DNA of 16,136 nucleotides. Origin: DATDFB01 sp036522835 (lineage in GTDB: Bacteria > Acidobacteriota > Thermoanaerobaculia > Gp7-AA8). Under the pieces are notes generated by a model. It was not told the origin of the DNA and ran no database searches. It saw nothing but the letters and a program-made list of their open reading frames with translations. The translations under genes and the position numbers were made by a program. Numbering within the stretch: the first letter of the stretch is position 1; each line of letters starts with the position of its first letter. The stretch spans positions 1-16,136 of the forward strand of contig DATDFB010000126.1 of NCBI GenBank assembly GCA_036522835.1, read 5' to 3'. Shown piece by piece: positions 6,712 to 13,219 of this stretch.

Positions 6712-7473
6712 ATGCACAGCCAAAGGAACGTCATCAAGGATATCCACCGGTTGCCGCCGGTCTCTGTCGTCTCGGCGATGACCGACGACGCGGATCACCG
6801 GCTGCGGTCCGCAACCATCGCGTGCATACAAGCGGGCCGCGGCGCCGTGGCGTTTTCCAGTCATTGGGGCACGCCTGAGATTCTCGTCGAAACGGGAGAC
6901 AGCGCGACGTCGTGGGCTCGTGAGAGGTCGACCCCGCAGCAGACCCGTGTCTCCGCGAGTCTCGAACTTGCCGCTCGTGCAACCCAGCTACTGCAGACGG
7001 CGGGACTGATCGACTGCTCCCGGCCCGCCATTGCACCGCAGCGTCTGGACGTTGCCCATGCGAAGCGTCAGCCTCCGCTGATTCGGGTTTCGATTCCCGC
7101 CCACTTCGGAGTCGAGTTGATGCTTGTTGCGGGTGCCGTGCTCCGTCCCCTTCATGGCGGTCAGGTGATGTTCATGGGTCTGTGCGGAGCGATTGATGCG
7201 GCACTGCGGGATCGCTTCGACTCCGCAAGCCTCGAGGAGCTGAAACGGTACGCGAACCAGCTTCCGAAGTATCGTGTGGCCGACCTCTATCCTCTCTTCT
7301 GTCTGGTCGGCGCACGGTCCGGTATCGCGCGGGGCGTGCTCGATCACGTCGTTACCGGCGCTTCAATCATCCCATCGGCAGCAGACGCTGCCGGAATAGG
7401 GGATCTATTGGAGCGGGCGACGGGGATCGAACCCGCGACCTTGAGCTTGGGAAGCTCCGACTCTACCAACTGA
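6712..7473 (+). CDS. Unrecognised protein under sigma-54 control, 3' end overlapping tRNA-Gly
   Basis: 253 residues from ATG 6712. I do not recognise the family. There is no signal peptide. The protein is mixed alpha/beta in appearance, with an N-terminal part (SATIACIQAGRGAVAFSS), a helix-rich middle (LELAARATQLLQTAGLID) and a moderately hydrophobic stretch (VELMLVAGAVLRPLHGGQ). The frame runs into the tRNA-Gly gene on the other strand; its last residues (ATGIEPATLSLGS) are simply the antisense of the tRNA and are a well-known artefact in protein sets. The true C-terminus may be abnormal or the end may have been displaced. The start is unsure: ATG 6712 leaves an 8-nt leader, TTG 6751 has AAGGA about 10 nt upstream, and ATG 6778 has no ribosome site. 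Promoter and activator dyads point to the same regulon. Confidence 0.65.
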   Translation: MHSQRNVIKDIHRLPPVSVVSAMTDDADHRLRSATIACIQAGRGAVAFSSHWGTPEILVETGDSATSWARERSTPQQTRVSASLELAARATQLLQTAGLIDCSRPAIAPQRLDVAHAKRQPPLIRVSIPAHFGVELMLVAGAVLRPLHGGQVMFMGLCGAIDAALRDRFDSASLEELKRYANQLPKYRVADLYPLFCLVGARSGIARGVLDHVVTGASIIPSAADAAGIGDLLERATGIEPATLSLGSSDSTN

Positions 7474-7484
7474 GCTACGCCCGC
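7409..7484 (-). tRNA. tRNA-Gly (anticodon CCC)
   Basis: The minus strand folds as a full cloverleaf. Acceptor GCGGGCG (7484-7478) pairs with CGCCCGC (7419-7413). The D stem is GCTC/GAGT, the anticodon arm GAGC-TTCCCAA-GCTC gives anticodon CCC, and the T arm is GCGGG-TTCGATC-CCCGT. The discriminator base is T, and CCA is encoded (7411-7409). A -10-like TAGAAT (7507-7502 on the minus strand) lies about 17 nt upstream, but no clear -35 was seen. Confidence 0.95.
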
Positions 7485-7523
7485 TCGCTTCGGGGAGTGT
7501 GATTCTACACCGCTGCAAACTTC

Positions 7524-7533
7524 CCCGGCCGGG
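7524..7533 (-). terminator. GC-rich hairpin after the lipoprotein gene
   Basis: A palindromic CCCGGCCGGG core inside G/C runs lies 15-24 bp beyond the lipoprotein stop codon on the minus strand and is followed by GAAGTTTGC. The T tract is short, so this is a weak terminator call. It would separate the symporter-lipoprotein transcript from the tRNA. Confidence 0.35.
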
Positions 7534-7547
7534 CGGGGGATTCCCCC

Positions 7548-7970
7548 CTAGCGCGGGCTCAAGTTCGCGGCCACGAGGCGCACGAACGGGCCTTTCGGGC
7601 TGTCGAAGTACGCCGTTGCCTGCAGCGAGATCGGCTCGTCTTGCGCGAGCATGCCGCCGCGGGAGTTGGCCCACACTGCCGTCGTCACGCTCGTGCTGGC
7701 GTGCGGCTTCACCTCGACGTGGAACGGCGTCCCGGTGGCGCGCAGAAAGAGCGACGCGCTGCCGATCGAACGGAGGTCGAGGCGCTGCAGCGTGACCGGT
7801 TGGTCCGTCGGGTTCGTCAGCGTCAGCTCGAAGCGGAGGTTCACCGGGCCGGGGAAATAGAGAATGTTCGCCGGCGCGTCGAGCAGCGCGAGCTCCACGC
7901 CGATCGGCGGGCCGTCGTTCCGCGGATTCGACGCGCACGCCGCGGCGAAGAGCAGCAGGGCGGCGATCAA
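7548..7970 (-). CDS. Small lipoprotein, beta-sandwich (BsuPI-like) domain possible
   Basis: 140 residues from the TTG start. A hydrophobic stretch ends in a lipobox (LLLFAAAC), so the mature protein should be a lipid-anchored protein starting at Cys. The rest looks like one Ig-like beta-sandwich: LRFELTLTNPTDQPVTLQ, then GTPFHVEVKPHASTSVTTAVW, resembling BsuPI-type inhibitor domains. That resemblance is an inference from pattern only. The TTG at 7970 overlaps the symporter stop codon (TTGA), which suggests coupled translation, but it gives a short signal peptide without positive charges. Upstream in-frame GTG 8027 or ATG 8054 would add arginines, overlapping the symporter gene by 61-88 bp. 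The gene is probably co-transcribed with the symporter. Confidence 0.72.
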   Translation of the reverse strand: MIAALLLFAAACASNPRNDGPPIGVELALLDAPANILYFPGPVNLRFELTLTNPTDQPVTLQRLDLRSIGSASLFLRATGTPFHVEVKPHASTSVTTAVWANSRGGMLAQDEPISLQATAYFDSPKGPFVRLVAANLSPR

Positions 7971-9382
7971 CTGACGATGGCGGTCTGCCCCGTCACCTGC
8001 TCCAGCTCCGCCTCCTCGGCGGCCCACTCTGCGGTTCGGAATGACTTCTCCCATCTGGCGATCACCACCGTAGCAAGGCAGTTGCCGATCACGTTCACGG
8101 CCGTGCGCGCCATGTCCATCAGCTCGTCCACGCCGAGGATCACCAGCACGCCTTCCGCGGGCAGGTGGAACGACGCCAGCGTGCCGAGCAGGATGACCAG
8201 CGACGCGCGCGGCACGCCCGCAACTCCTTTCGATGTCAGCATCAAGACCAACAGCATCGTCACCTGCTGCGACCACGTCAGGTCGACGCCGGCGGCCTGC
8301 GCAACGAAGATCGACGCCAGCGACAGATACAACGTCGTCCCGTCGAGGTTGAAGCTGTAACCGGTCGGTAGCACGAAGCCGACAATTCGTCGCGGTACGC
8401 CGAGGCGCTCCATGTTCTCCATCGCCTTCGGCAGCGCGGACTCCGAGGAGGTCGTGGCGAAGGCGATCGTCGCCGGCGTCTTCACGGCGCGGAAAAAGTC
8501 GCGCAGCGGCACGCGGAAGATCAGCGCCACCGGCAGCAGCACGAACAGGAGGAAGACGACGAGCGCGCCGTAGAGCGTGCCGACGAGCATGCCGAGGTTG
8601 AGCAGCACGCGCATGCCGGAGCCCTGCTGCATCGAGTGGCCGATCGTGTTCGCCATGGCCGCGCCGACGCCGACGGGCGCGAACTTCATGACGAACTCGG
8701 TGAAGCGGAACATGATGTCGGCGAGCGACTCGCACCAGCGCACCACGTGCTGGGCTTTCTCGCCGATGCTCGTCACCGCCAGAGCGAAGAGCACGGAGAA
8801 GACGACGATCTGCAGCACGTCGCCCTCGGCCATCGCCTTGAGGATCGACGTCGGCGCGAGGTGCCCGAGGATGTCGCCGAACGACTGCGGATGCGCCGGC
8901 GGATCGGGCGCCGTCAAGCCTTTGCTGACCGCGTCGGCGGCCTGCGCGGCCTTGAGCGACGCCGTCTTTGCGTCGCCCGCCGCGGCCGCGGCGCTCGCCT
9001 CCGCCGACAGCTTCTTGGCCTGATCGGCGAGCGTGGCTTTGTTGTCCTGCGTGTGCACGCCGGCGAGCGAGACGCCGACGCCGGGCTTGGTGATGTTGAC
9101 GGCCGCGAGGCCGATGACGAGCGCGAACGTGGTGACGATCTCGAAGTAGAGGAGCGACTTCACGCCGATGCGCCCGACCTGGCGGATGTCGCCGGTGCCG
9201 GCGATGCCGATGACGAGGGTGGAGAAGATCAGCGGCGCGATAATGGATTTGATCAGGTTGAGGAAGAGGATCGACAGCGGCCGCACGGCCACGCCCCACT
9301 CCGGAGCGATGCGGCCGAGGATCACGCCGGCGATGAGACCGATGAAGATCTTCGTCGTGAGAGAAACTTTTGGCAGCCTCAT
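7967..9382 (-). CDS. Dicarboxylate/amino acid:cation symporter (DAACS family)
   Basis: 471 residues, an inner membrane transporter of the GltP/DctA family that takes up dicarboxylates or acidic amino acids with H+ or Na+. The start MRLPKVSLTTKIFIGLIAGVILG is typical. Transport-site motifs are present: the HP1 serine-rich segment TTSSESALPKA (310-320), NLDGTT (345-350) in TM7, and DMARTAVNVIGN (423-434) in TM8. A loop at about 110-170 is enlarged with Ala/Lys-rich sequence (ADQAKKLSAEASAAAAAG). DctA versus GltP cannot be decided by eye. The start codon (9382-9380) is only 15 bp from the divergent gene at 9398, and no Shine-Dalgarno is visible. The 3' end overlaps the lipoprotein start. Confidence 0.92.
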   Translation of the reverse strand: MRLPKVSLTTKIFIGLIAGVILGRIAPEWGVAVRPLSILFLNLIKSIIAPLIFSTLVIGIAGTGDIRQVGRIGVKSLLYFEIVTTFALVIGLAAVNITKPGVGVSLAGVHTQDNKATLADQAKKLSAEASAAAAAGDAKTASLKAAQAADAVSKGLTAPDPPAHPQSFGDILGHLAPTSILKAMAEGDVLQIVVFSVLFALAVTSIGEKAQHVVRWCESLADIMFRFTEFVMKFAPVGVGAAMANTIGHSMQQGSGMRVLLNLGMLVGTLYGALVVFLLFVLLPVALIFRVPLRDFFRAVKTPATIAFATTSSESALPKAMENMERLGVPRRIVGFVLPTGYSFNLDGTTLYLSLASIFVAQAAGVDLTWSQQVTMLLVLMLTSKGVAGVPRASLVILLGTLASFHLPAEGVLVILGVDELMDMARTAVNVIGNCLATVVIARWEKSFRTAEWAAEEAELEQVTGQTAIVS

Positions 9383-9397
9383 GGGCGCGCAGTGTAA

Positions 9398-10948
9398 ATG
9401 AAACGCGCGATCGCCATCGGCTTCCTGACGTGGGCGGCATTCGCCGCGATCTATGACTTCGTTCTGCGCGGCCACATGAGCTATGCGCTGCCCGCGGCGA
9501 TCGGCGCGGGACTGTTCATGGCCGTCGTCGCCGGCACGGTCCGGATCTCGATCGACGATCTTCTGAGCGCGCGCCGTTTGTCGATCGACACGGAGCCGCG
9601 CGACGGCGAGACCGTTGCCGCGACGGGACCGATCCGCGTCGACGGCGAGCCGCTGCGCGCGCCGTTCTCGCGGCGCCCCGCGGCGATCTACATCTATGAA
9701 ATCGATCGCGACGTGCGCGGATCGAGCGTGAAGGACTACTCCGGCTTCGCGCTGGCGCCGTCGACCGTCGAGGCGTTTCACGGCCCGGTGCGCCTGGCCG
9801 GCTTCCCGCGGCTCGAAAACTTCGAGAAGACGATCGCGGCGGACGCGCGGCCGTACGTCGCGGCGACGCACTTCGAGCGCGCGGGACTCGACGCGGTGCG
9901 GCAGATGCTCACCGGGACGGACGAGCGGGCGCGGAAGGATTTCCAGTTGACCGACGCCGGCGTCACCGTCGACAGCCGCGCGTTCGAGCAGGTCGTTGAG
10001 CCGGGGGAGATCGTCTGCGCGATCGGCCGCTACGAGCACGGCCGCATCGCGTCGCCGCGGATCCTACGCGGGCGTCCCGACGAGGCGGCGACGGCGCTGC
10101 GCCGGAAGGCGAAGCAGCAGTTCATCACGGCGACGGTGATTGCGGCCGGCGTGAATCTCTTCGTGTCGCTGCCGTTTTTTCTGAGAGCGCCGGCGCGGCC
10201 GGCGCACTCCACATCGTTTGACGCGATGTACCAGTACCACGACGCCGTTCGCCGCGGCGACCTCGCCGCCGCGCAGCGGATGGCCGCGAACGGCATCCCG
10301 GTCAATGTCCCCGACCTCGAAGGGAAGCAGCCGCTGGCGATTGCCGGCAACGAGGCGACGGCGGCGTGGCTGATCGCGAACGGCGCCGACGTCAACGCCG
10401 CCGACGAGCATGGGCAGACGGTCCTGATGGAGCAATGCACGTACGGCCACGCCGGTGTCGTCAAACTGCTGATCGCCAAGGGCGCGCGCCTCGACGATGT
10501 CGAGCCGCGCTGGCACATGTCCGCGCTCAAACAGGCGGAGCAGTACCAGTACATGAACATCGTGCAGATCCTCCGCGACGCCGGCGCGCACGACGACACC
10601 GTTTCCGCGGCGAATGGGAACGCGCTCGCGGACGACGATCCGCCGGTGCGCGTGGCGCTCGCGTACCTGGACGCGATCTTCGCCGACGATCCGAAGACCA
10701 TGGGCGCGCTATGGGTGGCCGGCCATCAGGACTTCGACGAATACGACCGGTCGAAGTGGAAGGGGGCGCGGCCGCATCCGGCGCATCTCGTCGAAGGCTT
10801 CGCCGGCGACAACGCGGCGACGCTCTACCTGCGCGGCAAGACGCCCGACGGCGGCAGCGTGACGTGGCGCTACGACCTGGCGCGCGTGAACGGCGCGTGG
10901 AAGCTGCGCGACGAGGTGTGGGAGACGCGCTTCAACGGCGTCGAGTGA
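9398..10948 (+). CDS. Membrane protein with GIDE-like, ankyrin and C-terminal NTF2-like domains
   Basis: 516 residues. Two membrane segments lie near the N-terminus (about 4-22 and 30-48). A GIDE-like region follows (about 65-225), shown by GETVAATGPIRVDGEPLRAPFS and RPAAIYIYEIDRD. A third membrane segment (about 243-262) comes next, then ankyrin repeats (about 275-398) such as LIANGADVNAADEHGQTVLM and VVKLLIAKGARL. The last 100 residues (VRVALAYLDAIFADDPKTMGALW onward) look like an NTF2-like or lipocalin-like fold ending in WRYDLARVNGAWKLRDEVWE. GIDE domains occur in MUL1-type membrane proteins; the bacterial role is not established. The ATG at 9398 has no Shine-Dalgarno. The 3' end overlaps the permease gene by 17 bp. 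Confidence 0.75.
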   Translation: MKRAIAIGFLTWAAFAAIYDFVLRGHMSYALPAAIGAGLFMAVVAGTVRISIDDLLSARRLSIDTEPRDGETVAATGPIRVDGEPLRAPFSRRPAAIYIYEIDRDVRGSSVKDYSGFALAPSTVEAFHGPVRLAGFPRLENFEKTIAADARPYVAATHFERAGLDAVRQMLTGTDERARKDFQLTDAGVTVDSRAFEQVVEPGEIVCAIGRYEHGRIASPRILRGRPDEAATALRRKAKQQFITATVIAAGVNLFVSLPFFLRAPARPAHSTSFDAMYQYHDAVRRGDLAAAQRMAANGIPVNVPDLEGKQPLAIAGNEATAAWLIANGADVNAADEHGQTVLMEQCTYGHAGVVKLLIAKGARLDDVEPRWHMSALKQAEQYQYMNIVQILRDAGAHDDTVSAANGNALADDDPPVRVALAYLDAIFADDPKTMGALWVAGHQDFDEYDRSKWKGARPHPAHLVEGFAGDNAATLYLRGKTPDGGSVTWRYDLARVNGAWKLRDEVWETRFNGVE

Positions 10949-12398
10949 GCGCCGCGATGGCGAGCATGGCCGAGCCGATGGCCGCATACGTCAGCGCGAC
11001 CGACGGCGGCGCTTTGCCGTAGAAGCCGCCGAAGTCGAGCGCCGGCGTGGCCCCTTTGTCGTTGACGACGACGTACCAGAAGCTGAGAAAGAGGACGATG
11101 AAGGCCTTCGGACTGGGCAGGGCGACGGCGGCGGCTACGGTGAAGAATGCGCCGGCCAGCGTGGCGAGCGACGGATAGGTGATGACGAATGCGAGGGCGA
11201 TGATGGCCGCCGACATCGCCTTCCAGGCCACGAAGTGCTCGCGCAGCCGCGGCGCGGCGTAGAGCATGGCGATGGTGTTGGCGCGGACGTCGCGCGTGGC
11301 GATATCGGCGATCGCGATGGCCATCGCCAGAAACGCGAACGGCCGATTGCGCGCCGCCGCGGCGGCGACGATGGCGATGGCAATCCACGGCGCCGAGGCG
11401 AGCGTGAGCTGCGCGTCCGCAACGGCGGCGAGCGGCAGCGAGCGCGCCGACGGCATCCGCAGCAGCGCGCGCGTGAGCGGCTTGAGCAGCACGTTGAGGC
11501 GCCCGAGCCAGCGCCGCTCCGCCTTCGCGGCGACGCGCACGCGCACCGGGTCGAAGCGGTGGAACGACACGCGCGCCAGCACGAGCAGCGGCAGCGGGAT
11601 GAGCAGCATGGCCGCGAGGCGTTGCGCGACGAAGGCCGCGTCGATGGAGAGACCGGGATAGACGATCGGCGGCTTGTGCGGATCGAACGGTCCGGCGCCG
11701 ATGGCGATCGCTTGCGTGTGCAGCATGGCCATGTTCTGCGCCGTCACCGCGGACAATCCCGAGGGATCGAAGTACGACGCCCACGTCATGCCGCCGGCGA
11801 CGACCGCCGCCGTGGTGATGCCCATCGACATCAGAAAAAGAAAGAAGTACGCGACGTCGCCGAAGCGGCCGGAGAGCCACGGCACGCACTCGAACAGGAT
11901 CGCCAGCGCGGAGACGAAGAGGATCGGCGGCGGCGCGAGGAGAAGGTACTGCACGACGAACGTCCACGGCTCGAGCGGCGCCTCGCCGCGCACGATGACC
12001 ATGGCCATCGAGACGAGCATGAAGCCGAAGAAGAACGTGGTCAGAAAGAGGACGTTGCCGAGGAACTTGCCGGCGATGTACTCGCCGCTGCGCAAAGGCG
12101 TGGCAGCGATGATGGCGCCGACGCGCGACTGCGCGTCGCGGCGCACGGCGTTGGAGACGACGTAGAAGCCGGCAATGCCGATGAAGAGCGTGCCGAGGAT
12201 GGCCGTGGCCATGGCGATGGCGGCGGAGTTGTAGAGCGCGCGGGCGCCGCCGATGCGCATGAGCGCGCGCCCGGTGGACGGCGCCGGCACCCAGACGTAG
12301 GCGATGGCGCTGAGGAGCAGGAAGACGACGACGGTGGAGGTGCGGCGGAAGCGGATGCGCGCGTCGGCGAGGGCGATGGCGGCGATGCGCTCTCTCAT
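10932..12398 (-). CDS. ABC-2 type transporter permease
   Basis: 488 residues and strongly hydrophobic, with about a dozen membrane segments in two groups (about 20-265 and 355-485) separated by a charged linker (about 290-345, ARVSFHRFDPVRVRVAAKAERRW). This is the layout of ABC-2 exporter permeases encoded as one long chain. GAIIAATPLRSGEYIAGKFLGN after the second membrane segment is typical of the coupling region in this class. The ATG (12398) overlaps the ATPase stop (ATGA), so the two proteins are translationally coupled and form one exporter. The substrate is unknown. The final codons overlap the end of the convergent ankyrin gene by 17 bp. Confidence 0.9.
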   Translation of the reverse strand: MRERIAAIALADARIRFRRTSTVVVFLLLSAIAYVWVPAPSTGRALMRIGGARALYNSAAIAMATAILGTLFIGIAGFYVVSNAVRRDAQSRVGAIIAATPLRSGEYIAGKFLGNVLFLTTFFFGFMLVSMAMVIVRGEAPLEPWTFVVQYLLLAPPPILFVSALAILFECVPWLSGRFGDVAYFFLFLMSMGITTAAVVAGGMTWASYFDPSGLSAVTAQNMAMLHTQAIAIGAGPFDPHKPPIVYPGLSIDAAFVAQRLAAMLLIPLPLLVLARVSFHRFDPVRVRVAAKAERRWLGRLNVLLKPLTRALLRMPSARSLPLAAVADAQLTLASAPWIAIAIVAAAAARNRPFAFLAMAIAIADIATRDVRANTIAMLYAAPRLREHFVAWKAMSAAIIALAFVITYPSLATLAGAFFTVAAAVALPSPKAFIVLFLSFWYVVVNDKGATPALDFGGFYGKAPPSVALTYAAIGSAMLAIAALTRRR

Positions 12399-13096
12399 GA
12401 CATCAACCGCAAGTACGCCGCCTCGAGCCGCGCGCACTCGGTCTGCGCCAGGAGCTCCTCAGGCGCGGCGAGGGCGATGACGCGGCCTTCGCGCATGACG
12501 GCGATCTGCGTGGCGATCGACTCGACGTCGCTGACGATGTGCGTCGAGAGGATGACGAGCTTGCCCAAGCCGATCTCCGCGAGCATGTCCCGAAACCTCA
12601 CGCGCTCCTCGGGGTCGAGTCCCGCGGTCGGCTCGTCGACGATGACGAGGTCGGGATCGTTGATGAGCGCCTGGGCGATGCCGACGCGCTGTTTCATGCC
12701 GCCGGAGAAGCCGCCGATCGGGCGGCGCGCGACGCTGTGGAGGTTGACGGCCTCCAACATCGCGCCGATGCGCGCGCGGTCCCGCACGCCCTTGAGCGCG
12801 GCGATGTACCCTAGGAACTCTTCGGGGGTGAGGTTGTCGTAGACGCCGAAGTCCTGCGGGAGATAGCCGAGGCGCGCGCGCAATGCGTCGGGATTCTTGG
12901 CGAGGTCTTCGCCGCGCCAGAGAATGCGCCCGGCGGTGGGGCGCGTGATCGTGGCAATCATCTGCATCAGCGTCGACTTGCCGGCGCCGTTCGGCCCGAG
13001 AAGACCGACCACGCCGCCGGTGAGCGCGAGCGAGACCTCGCGCACGCCGTAGTTGCCGGCGCGGTAGCGTTTGGAGACGCTGTCGAGCTCGAGCAT
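12395..13096 (-). CDS. ABC transporter ATP-binding protein
   Basis: 233 residues with all ATPase motifs: Walker A G34PNGAGKST, Q-loop LPQDFG (Q81), signature SGGMKQ (131-136), Walker B DLVIVDEP with E155, and H-loop STH (H186). This architecture (PNGAGKST, GGMKQR, DEPTAGLDP) fits ATPases paired with ABC-2 permeases for export of drugs, lipids or copper-related cargo. The stop codon overlaps the permease start. No Shine-Dalgarno precedes ATG 13096; the upstream 123 bp carry a long hairpin repeat. Confidence 0.95.
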   Translation of the reverse strand: MLELDSVSKRYRAGNYGVREVSLALTGGVVGLLGPNGAGKSTLMQMIATITRPTAGRILWRGEDLAKNPDALRARLGYLPQDFGVYDNLTPEEFLGYIAALKGVRDRARIGAMLEAVNLHSVARRPIGGFSGGMKQRVGIAQALINDPDLVIVDEPTAGLDPEERVRFRDMLAEIGLGKLVILSTHIVSDVESIATQIAVMREGRVIALAAPEELLAQTECARLEAAYLRLMS

Positions 13097-13117
13097 GTCA
13101 GATCGCGGTACTACGCT

Positions 13118-13209
13118 ACGGAAAGTCGGAATGCAGAATGCGAATGCAGAATGAAGAAAGCGGCGTCGTTCTCAATTCTCCATTCGCATTCTGCGTTCTA
13201 AATTTCCGT
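13118..13209. repeat. 92-bp imperfect hairpin built from an ATGCAGA-like heptamer
   Basis: Two arms of about 41 bp (13118-13158 and 13169-13209) around a 10-nt GC-rich loop. The outer 7 bp (ACGGAAA/TTTCCGT) pair perfectly, then a 4-bp mismatched section, then about 26 of 30 pairs. The left arm contains repeats of ATGCAGA/ATGCGA units. It lies between the M28 peptidase stop and the ABC ATPase start, both minus strand. The same heptamer occurs as a tandem repeat at 16024-16055. It may be a dispersed intergenic repeat, and could also stop or slow transcription. Confidence 0.8.
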
Positions 13210-13219
13210 GGCCTGTACG

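Noticed and set aside
6459..6878. An ORF starting at the DUF488 stop (MMGDTVVSGHPKGSK...)
   Set aside because: It runs through the activator dyads and promoter into the gene at 6712 in another frame and shows no recognisable domain.
7548..9440. Long minus-strand reading frame of 630 codons across the symporter gene
   Set aside because: Most of it is an Arg/His-rich shadow of the symporter; only the last 140 codons (lipoprotein) look real.
11235..12842. Long plus-strand reading frame of 535 codons opposite the ABC genes
   Set aside because: Composition is Arg/Glu/Asp/His-rich, typical of antisense frames in GC-rich DNA; the minus-strand genes carry all ABC motifs.
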